Positions 43,189 through 52,410 of a stretch of DNA of 64,000 nucleotides are shown here, in pieces. A program made the position numbers and the translations under genes. Position 1 is the first letter of the stretch. Every line of letters starts with the position of its first letter. Under the pieces are notes generated by a model, which was not told the origin of the DNA, ran no database searches, and was given only the letters and a program-made list of their open reading frames with translations. Source of the stretch: Propioniciclava soli. Lineage in GTDB: Bacteria; Actinomycetota; Actinomycetes; Propionibacteriales; Propionibacteriaceae. The stretch spans positions 1-64,000 of the forward strand of contig NZ_JACYOT010000018.1 of the NCBI RefSeq assembly GCF_014858005.1, in the 5' to 3' direction.

Positions 43189-44942
43189 CGGCGAGGCAGC
43201 ACGAAGATCGCGTTGGTGTAGAACCACAGGTCCTGCCACGGGTTGGCGTCACCGACGACGTCGATGGCCGGGCCGGTGGCGTCCACCGAGCTGCCGTAGA
43301 AGCCGGCCTGGGTGCGCTTGCCGTCCGAACCGCGCAGGCGCACGTAGAAGCCCGTGTCGCCGACCTCGCCGAGGTCGTAGGTGAGCTCGATGACGTCGGT
43401 GCGGCCCGTCACGTCCCAGGTCTGGACGACCTTGGTCTCGGGGGTGTGGAGCGTGTCGGCGTCCGACACCGGCCCGGTGACCCGGCCCTGGATGACGTCG
43501 ACCTTGGCCAGCTTCGGCACGAACGTGGCCCAGTTGGGGAACTGCGCCGGCACGATGCGGACGACGAGCTGCGCGCGCTGGCCACGCCTGGCCGTGAGCA
43601 CACCGCCGAGGTGGGCCTCCTGGTTGTTGAGGCGCACCCGCACGTCGAGCGACTCCAGCAGCCGGCCGTGGTCGACCCACACGCAGTGGTTGCGCAGCCC
43701 GGTCATGACGTTGGCGTAGCTGGCCTTGTTCGCGCCCACCACGGTGCGGCTGTAGAAGCCCGGCCAGTAGTCGCCCGCGCTGGTGTTCGGCGAGCCGGAG
43801 TACTCCGGCGCGTTGTAGAAGCCCTTGGCGTTGAAATCGCTCCCGGCGCCGCGCTGGGCGGTGTCGAGGTAGTTGCTGTGGCTGTCGGAATTCGCCGAGA
43901 TGCCCCAGTGCTTGCCCTCGGCGAGCATCGAATCCCACAACCCACCGACGGTGGCGGTGTAGAAGTCGAAGCCACCCCACGTGCGGTAGGACTCCAGCGG
44001 GTAGCCGGCGAACGAGTTCGCGCCCGGCGCGTTGCCGTAGTAACCGCGGGCCGAGCCCGGGCCCAGCTGCGTGGTGGAGATGCCGGCCGCCTGGTGACCC
44101 GGCGCACCCTCCCAGCCGACCGCGATGCTCGGGTCGGTGTCCCGCCAGCCGCGCACCTCGTGGGGGGAGTCGATGCCGTTGCGGGCGGGGTGGTTGGCCA
44201 GGAAGAGGGCGTCGTCGATCTGCTTGCGCTTGACCGAGTCGGACAGGAACATGATGCCGTCGCGCGCCAGCGCCTCGTTCGCGGGCGTGTTGCCCGTGGC
44301 GGAGCGGACGCGGCCGTCGAAACCCTCCTCGAACCGCCGCATCACCGAGACCTCGTGCTGGCCCGGGTGGACGATCACGGTGCCGTGCTCGGCGGCGGGA
44401 ATGTTCCACTCGAGGCCCTGGAAGATGAAGGCATTCGGGTGGCGCTTGCGGGAGGCCTGGATCTCGGGGTTGACGTTCTCGACGCCGATGCGGACGTGCT
44501 GCTCGCTGCCGTGGTCGGTGATGACCATCCAGTCCAGGCCGTAGGCGACGCCGTGCTGCACCTGGTCCTCCACCAGGTACATGCCGTCGGAGGAGTAGCG
44601 GGTGTGGATGTGGTGGTCGCCGGCGAGCCAGACCTTGGGGGCCTTGTTGTTGGTGCCGCGCCCGCTGCTGTCCGCCTCCTCGGCGGCGGCCGTGGCGACC
44701 CCGCTCGCGGTGACCAGGGACGCCGTCGCAGCACCCGCGCCCAGGACGCCGGCCGCGCGCAGGAATCCGCGGCGACCGAGCTGGTGGGGGCTCAGCTCCT
44801 TGTCGGGAATCCCGAGGTCGACGACGACCGCCTCCGACTCGCTGATCTCCTCGTGGTGATGGTGGTGGCCGTGACCGCTGTGGTCGTGGTCGTGGTGGTG
44901 CCCGTGCTCGTGCGTGTGACCGTGGTCGTGATCGTGGCCCAT
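43185..44942 (-). CDS. Tat-exported PHP-domain protein with histidine-rich N-terminus
   Basis: A 585-residue protein. Residues 1-30 contain 17 histidines ('MGHDHDHGHTHEHGHHHDHD'). A twin-arginine signal follows much later ('HQLGRRGFLRAAGVLGAG', RR at 57-58, then a hydrophobic stretch to about 90). The mature part has PHP phosphoesterase motifs 'GDHHIHTRYSSDGMYLVED' (His and Asp ligands) and 'DWMVITDHGSEQHVRI'. Later regions include 'HWGISANSDSHSNYLDTAQR' and a beta-rich C-terminus. It likely hydrolyses a phosphoester outside the cell using bound metals loaded before Tat export. The ATG at 44942 is the only start that includes the His tract; a start just before the Tat motif cannot be excluded. 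Confidence 0.8.
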   Translation of the reverse strand: MGHDHDHGHTHEHGHHHDHDHSGHGHHHHHEEISESEAVVVDLGIPDKELSPHQLGRRGFLRAAGVLGAGAATASLVTASGVATAAAEEADSSGRGTNNKAPKVWLAGDHHIHTRYSSDGMYLVEDQVQHGVAYGLDWMVITDHGSEQHVRIGVENVNPEIQASRKRHPNAFIFQGLEWNIPAAEHGTVIVHPGQHEVSVMRRFEEGFDGRVRSATGNTPANEALARDGIMFLSDSVKRKQIDDALFLANHPARNGIDSPHEVRGWRDTDPSIAVGWEGAPGHQAAGISTTQLGPGSARGYYGNAPGANSFAGYPLESYRTWGGFDFYTATVGGLWDSMLAEGKHWGISANSDSHSNYLDTAQRGAGSDFNAKGFYNAPEYSGSPNTSAGDYWPGFYSRTVVGANKASYANVMTGLRNHCVWVDHGRLLESLDVRVRLNNQEAHLGGVLTARRGQRAQLVVRIVPAQFPNWATFVPKLAKVDVIQGRVTGPVSDADTLHTPETKVVQTWDVTGRTDVIELTYDLGEVGDTGFYVRLRGSDGKRTQAGFYGSSVDATGPAIDVVGDANPWQDLWFYTNAIFVLPRR

Positions 44943-45135
44943 GACTCCTCGTTTCGCTCGGTGCGTGATCGGATCACCCGTGACGCTAGAAGTCGTCCAC
45001 GAACTCCAGCGACGCGGTGGCCTACGAAACAGTGAAGGGTGAGTGAACGGACGGGGGTGGGCAACCTCCGGCGCGTCCGGCGTCCCGAGGGCTGGGCGCA
45101 CGGAGTCCGTGTTCGTCAGAATCTCTGATGAATTG

Positions 45136-45328
45136 TCACGTGGCGCGCTCGGGCATCACGTGGCGCACCCCGGAGTCACGTGGCGCACCCCGGAGTCACG
45201 TGGCGCACCCCGGAGTCACGTGGCGCAGTGGAGCTCACCTCGAGGCCCTTGCACGGGCCGCCAGGTGAGCTGCGCTGCGCCACGTGGAGTTCACCTGCGC
45301 CAGGTGAAGCCGAACTGCGCCACGTGGG
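45136..45328. repeat. Array of CACGTG sites on a 20-bp pitch, inverted halves
   Basis: Five forward units of TCACGTGGCGCACCCCGGAG or variants start at 45136, 45156, 45176, 45196 and 45216, exactly 20 bp apart (the middle three are identical). Three units in the opposite sense (TGCGCC then ACGTG or AGGTG) start at 45276, 45296 and 45316, also 20 bp apart. CAGGTG/TCACCT variants fill the centre. The gap 44943-45353 has no gene; the array lies upstream of the PHP gene and downstream of the DUF1349 gene. It could be a cooperative regulator-binding site or a REP-like dispersed repeat. Confidence 0.85.
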
Positions 45329-45353
45329 TACGTTGGAGCCGGTTGAGCGGGGT

Positions 45354-45941
45354 CTAGTGCAGGGACGCGTCCGCGGCACCGCGTGACCAGCCGGTGAACC
45401 GCACGGTGAGGCCCGCCCGGGTCGGGGCGGCGCAGAACGGCCCGGCCCGCCAGGCCAGCGCCGGGTCGATGGGGGCGACGCGCACCAGGCGCCAGTCCTC
45501 GTCGGTGCAGCGTGCGCGCACGGTCACGGCGTCCCCCGACCGGCTCACCCGCACAGTGATCTCCCGACCCTGCCAGCCGTCGACCCGGCCGACCGACCAG
45601 TCCGAGACGCCGGCCGTCACCACGGCGCCCACACCCAGGTGGCCGTCGGCGAACTCGACGCCGGCCTTCACCCAGTGCTCCGCGTCGGCCCGCAGCAGGA
45701 CGCCGGCCTGGTCGAACTGCTCGCTGGCACCCCACGCGAACGACACCTCCATCGCCGCCCCGTCGGGGAGGTCGGCGAGCAGCCCCGGCGCGTCGTCATG
45801 GATGAAGCCGTAGGACGTGACGCGCCACAGGTCGCTGCCCTCGGCCGGCTCGACGACCAGGGCGTCGCCGTCGGCGTCCGCCCGGACGGGCGCAGTGGTC
45901 CAGGTACCGGCGCTCCAGGGCAGCTTCTCCACGTGCTCCAT
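45354..45941 (-). CDS. DUF1349-family protein
   Basis: A 195-residue concanavalin-like beta-sandwich protein. 'SDLWRVTSYGFIHDDAPGLL', 'QFDQAGVLLRADAEHWVKAG' and 'VEFADGHLGVGAVVTAGVSD' match the DUF1349 pattern (QAGL.v..d...W.K.G.E...). A -10 box CAGGCT stands 6 nt before the ATG. Proteins of this family have a carbohydrate-binding-like fold and no proven role. It is divergent from the DNA glycosylase gene. Confidence 0.82.
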   Translation of the reverse strand: MEHVEKLPWSAGTWTTAPVRADADGDALVVEPAEGSDLWRVTSYGFIHDDAPGLLADLPDGAAMEVSFAWGASEQFDQAGVLLRADAEHWVKAGVEFADGHLGVGAVVTAGVSDWSVGRVDGWQGREITVRVSRSGDAVTVRARCTDEDWRLVRVAPIDPALAWRAGPFCAAPTRAGLTVRFTGWSRGAADASLH

Positions 45942-45988
45942 GGGCCCAGCCTGCCACGGGCGGCTAGCCTGTGCGCCGAGGAGGCCCG

Positions 45989-46837
45989 ATGCCCGAGGGT
46001 GATGCGGTGTGGCGCACGGCCCGGCGGCTGCACGACGCGCTGGCCGGGGATGCCCTGGTGCTCAGCGACGTGCGCTGGCCCAGCCTGGCGACCGCCGACC
46101 TGGGCGGCTGGACGACCGTCGAGGTCATCCCGCGCGGCAAGCACATCCTGCATCGCCTCCGCTCCCCGCAGGGGGCGACGTGGACGCTGCACTCCCACCT
46201 CCGCATGGACGGAACGTGGCGCGTCGCCCCCGCCCGCGCCAAGCGCCCCACCGGCCACCGCGTCCGGGTGCTGCTCGGCACCACCAGGGTCACCGCCGCC
46301 GGCTCCAGCCTCGGCATGCTCGACCTCGTGCCCACGGGAGAGGAACGCCGCCTCGTCGGCCATCTCGGGCCCGACCTGCTCGGCCCCGACTGGGACGCCG
46401 CGCGCGCCGTCGCCAACCTCCGCGCCGACGGTGGGCCGCTCGGCCCCGCGCTGCTCGACCAGCGCCACCTGGCCGGCATCGGCACCCTGTGGGCCGCGGA
46501 GTCGCTCTTCGCCGAGCGCCGCCACCCGCTCACCCCGGTGGCCGAGCTCACCGACGCCGACCTGCTCGCGCTCGTCGAGCGCGCCCGCGTGCTGATGGAG
46601 CGCAGCCTCGTCACCGGCCGGGGCTCGGAGCAGAACGGTCCGCGCGCCCCCGTCGGCGGGGAGCGCTACCGGCCCAGCCCCGACCGGCAGGGGGCCGGAG
46701 AGACGTTCCACGCCTTCGCCCGCGTCGGGCGTCCCTGCCACCGGTGCGGCACGCCGATCGCCCAGCTGGACGCCGGCCCGCGCGCCCAGGAGCGCGGGTT
46801 CTCGTTCTGCCCGGTCTGTCAGCCGGCGACCGGTTGA
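45989..46837 (+). CDS. Nei/Fpg-family DNA glycosylase
   Basis: A 282-residue base-excision repair enzyme. It starts 'MPEGDAVWRTARRLHDALAG' (catalytic Pro and Glu after Met removal), contains 'RGKHILHRL' (active-site Lys) and ends with a zinc finger 'RPCHRCGTPIAQL' and 'FSFCPVCQ'. The PEGD start groups it with endonuclease VIII-like proteins (actinobacterial Nei1/Nei2) rather than Fpg (PELPE). GAGGAGG lies just upstream. It removes oxidised pyrimidines and cleaves the abasic strand. Its end overlaps the convergent hydroxylase gene by 19 nt. Confidence 0.9.
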   Translation: MPEGDAVWRTARRLHDALAGDALVLSDVRWPSLATADLGGWTTVEVIPRGKHILHRLRSPQGATWTLHSHLRMDGTWRVAPARAKRPTGHRVRVLLGTTRVTAAGSSLGMLDLVPTGEERRLVGHLGPDLLGPDWDAARAVANLRADGGPLGPALLDQRHLAGIGTLWAAESLFAERRHPLTPVAELTDADLLALVERARVLMERSLVTGRGSEQNGPRAPVGGERYRPSPDRQGAGETFHAFARVGRPCHRCGTPIAQLDAGPRAQERGFSFCPVCQPATG

Positions 46838-48186
46838 GCCGTGCGGCCGGAGGCGAGGGGGATCGGGACGAACATCTCCGGTTCCTCCTCCGGCACCAGC
46901 GCGGTCGGCCCCCACACCCAGTCGGTGAAGGCCCAGTCGTGCGGATCGATCGTGTCGAGCACCGCGTTGCGCTGCAGGCGCTCCTCATTGTGCAGGTGCC
47001 AGAGCTCTCCCCAGACCCGGCCGGTCTGCAGGATCCGGCGGCAGTGCTCCGGCCGCACCGCGTCGTAGGCGGTCAGCACGGCGTCCCAGTCCACGGCACC
47101 GGACGCGTCCCGCTGGCGCCGCACGTGCTGGCCGAGCACCCAGCCGTCCTCGATCGCCATGATCGCACCCTGGGCCATGTACTGCAGCGGCGGGTGGGCG
47201 GCGTCGCCGAGCAGCGCGATGCGGCCGGTGACCCACGTCATGATGGGGTTGCGGTCGAACATGCGCCACCACCGGTCGCGCCACATGAGCGGCAACCCCT
47301 TCTGCACCGCCGCGCAGGTGCCCGTGAAGGCGGCGTCCAGCTCGTCGGGCGTGCCCCAGTCCTCCTCACCGGCCAGCGCCTTGGGCGACTCGAAGACGGC
47401 CACCTGGTTGAACATCTCCCCGGCACGCAGGCCGTACTGCACGAAGTGGCAGCCGGGCCCGATGTAGACCTGCACGGCCTGCTCGTCGATCCCGTTGTCG
47501 CGCGCCTGATCGATGGGCACCGCGCCGCGATAGGCGACGTAGGCGGAGTTCACCGGCTCATCGTCGACCAGCAGCTTGCGTGCGATCGAGTGCAACCCGT
47601 CCGCGGCGATCACCACGTCGGCCTCGTCACTCGAGCCGTCGTCGAACGTGACGCGCGCGCCGACCGCCGTCGTGGCGTAGTCGACGCAGCGGACGCCGCC
47701 GTGCAGCTCCACGCCGAGCGCCTGGGCCGCGCGCAGGAAGACGCCGTGCAGGTCGGAGCGGTGGATCACCATGTAGGGGTACCCGTAGCGTTCCTCGACT
47801 TTCCGCAGGTCGAGTGTCAGCAGCGCCCGGGCGTCGAGGGCGTCGCGCATCACCATCCGCTCGGGCAGGACGCCGAGGCGCTTGGCCTCCTCCAACAACC
47901 CCATCTGGTCGAGGATGCGGGTGCAGTTCGACGCGATCTGCATGCCCGCACCGACCTCTCCGAAGGCGCGCTGGCGCTCGTACACCTTGACGCGCAGCCC
48001 GGCCTGGGTGAGGTTCACCGCGGTGGAGAGCCCGCCGATGCCGCCGCCGATGATGATGACGTCGGCGCGCTGGCCGGAGGTGAACTCGGCGACCTCGGTG
48101 CCCTCCCGCCGGGCGGTCTCGTCCCCGGCGGGCGGCGCACCGGCCGGAGGGGTGGCGGCCGTGCGGGAGTTGGCTTCGTTGCTCAT
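46819..48186 (-). CDS. 3-Hydroxybenzoate 6-hydroxylase (FAD monooxygenase)
   Basis: A 455-residue class A flavoprotein hydroxylase. The FAD motif is 'ADVIIIGGGIGGLSTAVNLT', the second 'VVIAADGLHSIARKLL' (DG) and the third 'ITMWVTGRIALLGDAAHPPL'-like stretch reads 'TGRIALLGDAAHPPLQYMAQ'. The ATG at 48186 has a perfect AGGAGGAG 5 nt upstream. A Ser/Ala/Pro-rich 40-residue N-terminus precedes the fold. The assignment as 3-hydroxybenzoate to gentisate rests on its position in a complete gentisate operon; salicylate 5-position chemistry needs a different enzyme type. It is the last gene of the operon. Confidence 0.82.
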   Translation of the reverse strand: MSNEANSRTAATPPAGAPPAGDETARREGTEVAEFTSGQRADVIIIGGGIGGLSTAVNLTQAGLRVKVYERQRAFGEVGAGMQIASNCTRILDQMGLLEEAKRLGVLPERMVMRDALDARALLTLDLRKVEERYGYPYMVIHRSDLHGVFLRAAQALGVELHGGVRCVDYATTAVGARVTFDDGSSDEADVVIAADGLHSIARKLLVDDEPVNSAYVAYRGAVPIDQARDNGIDEQAVQVYIGPGCHFVQYGLRAGEMFNQVAVFESPKALAGEEDWGTPDELDAAFTGTCAAVQKGLPLMWRDRWWRMFDRNPIMTWVTGRIALLGDAAHPPLQYMAQGAIMAIEDGWVLGQHVRRQRDASGAVDWDAVLTAYDAVRPEHCRRILQTGRVWGELWHLHNEERLQRNAVLDTIDPHDWAFTDWVWGPTALVPEEEPEMFVPIPLASGRTAQPVAG

Positions 48187-48244
48187 GGACTCCTCCTGTG
48201 TTCGTTCGTGGATGACGCGTGCGTGTCGGGTGGTTCGGGTCGGC

Positions 48245-48958
48245 TCACAGCCAGGGCCCCAGCTCGGGGACGCCGCCGCCGTCGGTGGTGAGGCCGGCGT
48301 GGTCACGGCCGGCGAGGTACGCCGCGATCTGCGCCAGCGGCCCGCGCACGGTGACCGGATCGCCGTCCCCGGCCAGTTCCCACCGCTGGTCGGCATCGGT
48401 AGGCGCCACGTGCAGCGCAGGGCCCGAGCCGCCGCGCTTGGCGACGATGTCGTCCACGAGCGCGCCCAGGAAGTCGGCCGGCAGGTCGGCGAACGTCACG
48501 TCGCCGCCCAGGTCGACGGCGTGCACCATGACCTCCCGCGCGCGCAGCCACGGCGTCTCGGACGCCGGCAGCGTCCGCCCCCGCGCGGTGCGCACCTCGG
48601 CGCTCCACGTGGCGTCGTCGAAGGCGTCCCAGTCGGACGCCAGCGCCGCGGCGGAGGCGTCCAGCCACGCCACCAGGTCGGCGGCGGAGCGCTGCGCACC
48701 CGCCTCGATGTCGGCGTTGCGCTGCTCCGGTGAGGTGTACATCGGCGTCTCGACGCCGGTGCGGGCCCACGTGGCGAGGTTGCGCAGCGCCTCGGCATTG
48801 GCGGCCACGTGGGCCACGAGGTGTTTGCGGCTCCACCCCTGCAGCGCACTGGGCTCGGCGAGGGTGGCGTCGTCGGGGGCGAGTGAGCGCAGGGCACGCC
48901 GGACGAGGTCCGTGCCCTGCGCCGCCCAGCGGCGGCCGTCGGCCGGGGTGCGGTTCAT
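48245..48958 (-). CDS. Mycothiol-dependent maleylpyruvate isomerase
   Basis: A 237-residue protein of the DinB/MDMPI fold. 'LQGWSRKHLVAHVAANAEAL' holds the His used for the metal, 'TPMYTSPEQRNADIEAGAQR' is typical of the MDMPI N-domain, and 'WLRAREVMVHAVDLG' carries the remaining ligands (Glu and His). The enzyme converts maleylpyruvate to fumarylpyruvate with mycothiol, the actinobacterial thiol. The ATG overlaps the stop of the hydrolase gene by 4 nt. Confidence 0.88.
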   Translation of the reverse strand: MNRTPADGRRWAAQGTDLVRRALRSLAPDDATLAEPSALQGWSRKHLVAHVAANAEALRNLATWARTGVETPMYTSPEQRNADIEAGAQRSAADLVAWLDASAAALASDWDAFDDATWSAEVRTARGRTLPASETPWLRAREVMVHAVDLGGDVTFADLPADFLGALVDDIVAKRGGSGPALHVAPTDADQRWELAGDGDPVTVRGPLAQIAAYLAGRDHAGLTTDGGGVPELGPWL

Positions 48959-49782
48959 CCCGCCACCACCTCGTTGGAGACCGAGCCGATGCCCTCGATC
49001 GTGCAGGTCACCGTCTGCCCGGCAGCGAGGTAGACGGGCGGTTTGCGGGCGTGGCCGACCCCGCCGGGGGTGCCCGAGGCGATGAGATCGCCCGGGTTGA
49101 GCCGGATCATCGTCGACACGTACTCCACCAGCGCCACCGGGTCGAACACCAGGTCGCCCGTGGTGTCGGACTGCATGGTCTGGCCGTCCACCTCCGTGGA
49201 GATCGCGAGGGCCGGGCGGACGCCGCCCACCTCGTCCGGCGTCACCAGCACGGGGCCGACCGGGGTGGTGGAGTCGAAGTTCTTGCCCTGGGTCCACTCA
49301 CGGGTGCGGAACTGCCAGTCGCGGCACGTGATGTCGTTCATCACGGTGAACCCCGCGATCGCCGCCTCCGCCTCCGCGCCGGACGCCCGACGCACCGGCT
49401 TGCCGATGACGACGACCAGCTCGGCCTCCCAGTCGAACTCCTGCGTCTCCTCGGGCCGCACGATCGGGTCGTGGGCGCCGATGAGGGTGTCGGCGAATTT
49501 CGGGAACAGCGTCGGGTGCTCCGGCAGGGGGCGTCCCATCTCGGTGATGTGGGTGGCGTAGTTCAGCCCCACGCACACCACCTTGGAGGGGTGGCCGATG
49601 AGGGTGGCGTACTCGGCGTCGGACGCCGAGCCGATCACCGCGGACGCCGCTGCGGCGGCGTCCGCCCAGTCGTCTCGGGCGAGGAAGTCGCCCAGGTCGG
49701 CTGCGCCGAGGTCGATCAGGTGGTCGGCGTCCACGCGGACCGCGCGGGTGCCGTCGGGCGTGCGTATCGTGGCGAGCTTCAT
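48955..49782 (-). CDS. Fumarylpyruvate hydrolase (FAH family)
   Basis: A 275-residue FAH-fold hydrolase. 'KVVCVGLNYATHITEMGRPL' and 'PTLFPKFADTLIGAHDPIVR' lead to the metal site 'FDWEAELVVVIGKPVRR' (ExE), followed by 'GFTVMNDITCRDWQFRTREW' and 'GDLIASGTPGGVGHARKPP'. In this operon it should split fumarylpyruvate into fumarate and pyruvate. Its ATG shares one base with the stop of the dioxygenase gene (TGATG); the longer upstream frame lies in that gene. Confidence 0.88.
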   Translation of the reverse strand: MKLATIRTPDGTRAVRVDADHLIDLGAADLGDFLARDDWADAAAAASAVIGSASDAEYATLIGHPSKVVCVGLNYATHITEMGRPLPEHPTLFPKFADTLIGAHDPIVRPEETQEFDWEAELVVVIGKPVRRASGAEAEAAIAGFTVMNDITCRDWQFRTREWTQGKNFDSTTPVGPVLVTPDEVGGVRPALAISTEVDGQTMQSDTTGDLVFDPVALVEYVSTMIRLNPGDLIASGTPGGVGHARKPPVYLAAGQTVTCTIEGIGSVSNEVVAG

Positions 49783-50918
49783 CAGTTCTTCTCCACCTCG
49801 ACGCGGGCCAGGTCCAACTTCTCGAAGATGGGGCAATCGGAGAATCGGAACAGGTCGAGGTGGCCCGAGTCGGAGCCGTCCTGGCCGGCGTCCGCCTGCG
49901 CGGAGAACGGCACCCAGCTCGGCACGACGAACATGTCACCGCGCTCGACGTTCCAGTGGGAGTCGCCGATGGTGACCGAGCCGGCCCCGTCGAACACCTG
50001 GAACACCGATGAGCCGGTCTCCTTCAGCGGTGCCGTCTCGCTCCCGGCCGCGATCCGGTGGAACTCGGTGCGGATCGTCGGCAGCACGTCCAGCCCCGTG
50101 TTCGGGTTGGTGTAGCGGACGGCGGCGTGGCCCGGCTCGACCGTCACCGCGTGGCCGGCTTTCTCGAGCTGGAGTTGGTCACGCAAGGCGGCGTCGGTGA
50201 ATTCCCACCGGTAGGCCAGCAGCGGCGACTTGGGGGTCGGGCCGACGAAGCTGAGCGGGGTGAGGCCGGGGCGTCCCCACAGCATCTCGGCGCGGGAGAC
50301 GTCCGGGGTCTCGAGGGCGTCCAGCTCCTCGGGGCCGAACTCGAAGAAGGTCGACTCGATCTCGTACTGGAACGGGATGTCGAGGCCGTCGATCCACGCC
50401 ATCGAGTGCTGAGAGGGGTTCTGGTGGGCGTGCCACGCCCAGCCGCCCTGGGGCAGGAAGTCGCCGCGGCGCATCGGCACCGGGTCGGAGTTGACGACCG
50501 TCCAGACGCCCTCACCCTCCACGACGAACCGGAAGGCGTTCTGGGTGTGGCGGTGGTAGGGGGCGATCTCCTCGGGGCACAGGTACTGGATGGCGGCCCA
50601 CAGCGTCGGGGTGGCGTACGGGCGTCCGCCGAGGGTCGGGTTGGCCAGGGCGATCGCCCGGCGCTCGCCGCCGCGGCCGACCGCGACGATCTCGCCGGCC
50701 TTCTCGGCCAGCTTGATGAGGTTCTGCCACCGCCACAGGTGGGGCGCGGCCTTGCTCATCGGGTGGAACGGCATGAGGTCGCCGATCTCGTACCACAGCG
50801 GAATCAGCATCTCCTCGGAGAAGCCGCGGTAGAGCTCGACCAGCTCCGGGGTCACCGGGGGCTGGTTGGGCGCGTCCTTCGCCTCGAGCCGGACGGGGGT
50901 CGGGTGCGTGTTGGGCAT
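49782..50918 (-). CDS. Gentisate 1,2-dioxygenase
   Basis: A 378-residue bicupin. The iron site is 'APYHRHTQNAFRFVVEGEGV' (HxH) and 'GWAWHAHQNPSQHSMAWIDG'; the C-terminal cupin has 'SSVFQVFDGAGSVTIGDSHW'. 'RWQNLIKLAEKAGEIV' and 'RRAIALANPTLGGRPYATPT' are strongly typical of gentisate dioxygenases. It opens the ring of gentisate to maleylpyruvate. It follows the transporter gene by 58 nt. Confidence 0.93.
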   Translation of the reverse strand: MPNTHPTPVRLEAKDAPNQPPVTPELVELYRGFSEEMLIPLWYEIGDLMPFHPMSKAAPHLWRWQNLIKLAEKAGEIVAVGRGGERRAIALANPTLGGRPYATPTLWAAIQYLCPEEIAPYHRHTQNAFRFVVEGEGVWTVVNSDPVPMRRGDFLPQGGWAWHAHQNPSQHSMAWIDGLDIPFQYEIESTFFEFGPEELDALETPDVSRAEMLWGRPGLTPLSFVGPTPKSPLLAYRWEFTDAALRDQLQLEKAGHAVTVEPGHAAVRYTNPNTGLDVLPTIRTEFHRIAAGSETAPLKETGSSVFQVFDGAGSVTIGDSHWNVERGDMFVVPSWVPFSAQADAGQDGSDSGHLDLFRFSDCPIFEKLDLARVEVEKN

Positions 50919-50976
50919 GTCTGGAAACTCCCTTGACTTCGGTGGTGTGCGGTGGGGTGCCGTGGGTTGAGGTGTG

Positions 50977-52368
50977 TCAGTGGCCGATGACCGGGCCGGA
51001 GGGCTTCTCCGAGGTCGGGCGCGAGACGGCCAGGGTGATGAGCAGGGTGAGGGCCGCGAGGGCGGCGGCGACGGCGAACATGATGAAGTTGCTGCTCGTG
51101 CCCTGGCTGACGTTGGCGCCGGCCAGCGTGACGAGGGCGCCGCCGAGAATCGGGGCGGTGATGGCGCCGATGCGTCCCATGCCGGTGCCGAAGCCGAGCG
51201 CGGAGCCGCGCAGGCTGGCCGGGTAGTGGCTCGCGATCGCGGCCAGCACGAGGCACTGGGTGCCGTGGGTGCCGATGCCGGCGAACACGAGGGCGAGGTT
51301 GGCCACGAGCGGGTCGCTCGGGTAGGTGAGGAGGAAGGCCAGGCCCAGGGCGGCCAGCGCCGCGGCGGCGATGCCGGACTTCAGGGGCCCGAAGCGGACG
51401 CCGGCCCACGCGGTGGCCACCGAGCCGATGACGGCACCGATGTTGAGGCTGAGCAGGAACAACAGCGGGTTGAACATCAGCGTGCGGTAGTGCGGGTCGG
51501 CACCCATCAGCTTGGGCAGCCAGGTGCCGAGGCCGTACCAGGTGAACAGCGTGAAGATGGACGCGAGCGCGAACATCACGCTCGCGAGGGCCCACCGCTG
51601 GGAGAACAGGGCGCGCAGGCCGCGGGGGCGCGGCGAGGTGGATCCAGCCTCCGCCTCGGTCGGCGTCTCGGCGTGGGCGGCGACGACCTCCTCGAGGGTG
51701 TGGTCGACGCCCCAGGCGGAGGCGATGCGCCGGGCCTCGTCCTCGCGGCCGCGGGCGCGTAGCCAGGACGGCGACTCGGGCATGATCCAGGCGGCGACGG
51801 CGAGGATGACGAATCCGACACCGGCCAGGGCGTACATGGTGCGCCAGCCCGGCTCGGGCAGCATGACCAGGCCGAGCAGAGCGGCGATCGAGCCGCCGAT
51901 GGGGATGCCGGACATCATGACCGTCGAGACGAAGGAGCGCTTGCGGGCCGAGACGAACTCGGCCGTGATCGCGTTGGCCGACGGCACGAGGCCGCCGAGA
52001 CCGATGCCGGCGAGGAACCGGAACACCCCGAACATCTCCTTGTTCACGGCGAAGAAGATCGCCACGGTGAACACCGTGAAGACCAGCCCGCAGGCCAGCA
52101 CGGTCTTCTTGCGGCCCAGCCGGTCGGCGATGTCGCCGGCGCCCAGGGCGCCGAACAGGGCGCCCACGAACACGAGCGATCCCATGAAGCCGGCCTCGGT
52201 GGGGTTGAGGTTCCAACCCGGCTCCGTGATGGCCATGATGGTCGGCAGCGTGGTGCCGTACACGATGAGGTCGTAGCCGTCGAGGACCACGATGAGCCAG
52301 CACAGGGCGATGACCAGCCAGGCGGGCTTGGTACGCGTACCGCGACGCGTAGACAGCGTTGTCGTCAT
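50977..52368 (-). CDS. MFS aromatic-acid:H+ symporter
   Basis: A 463-residue transporter with 12 predicted helices. 'LCWLIVVLDGYDLIVYGTTL' is the DGYD motif of the aromatic acid/H+ symporter group (PcaK, MhbT, GenK), and 'GDIADRLGRKKTVLACG' is the loop 2-3 MFS signature. It should import 3-hydroxybenzoate or gentisate. It is first in the catabolic operon and divergent from the IclR regulator. Confidence 0.9.
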   Translation of the reverse strand: MTTTLSTRRGTRTKPAWLVIALCWLIVVLDGYDLIVYGTTLPTIMAITEPGWNLNPTEAGFMGSLVFVGALFGALGAGDIADRLGRKKTVLACGLVFTVFTVAIFFAVNKEMFGVFRFLAGIGLGGLVPSANAITAEFVSARKRSFVSTVMMSGIPIGGSIAALLGLVMLPEPGWRTMYALAGVGFVILAVAAWIMPESPSWLRARGREDEARRIASAWGVDHTLEEVVAAHAETPTEAEAGSTSPRPRGLRALFSQRWALASVMFALASIFTLFTWYGLGTWLPKLMGADPHYRTLMFNPLLFLLSLNIGAVIGSVATAWAGVRFGPLKSGIAAAALAALGLAFLLTYPSDPLVANLALVFAGIGTHGTQCLVLAAIASHYPASLRGSALGFGTGMGRIGAITAPILGGALVTLAGANVSQGTSSNFIMFAVAAALAALTLLITLAVSRPTSEKPSGPVIGH

Positions 52369-52410
52369 GGCGGAAACAGTGCGGCAGGGCGCCGCGGCGG
52401 CGGAACAGTT

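Noticed and set aside
45136-45235. 20-bp direct repeats as a CRISPR array
   Set aside because: The units are contiguous with no spacers of unique sequence, and no cas genes are present.
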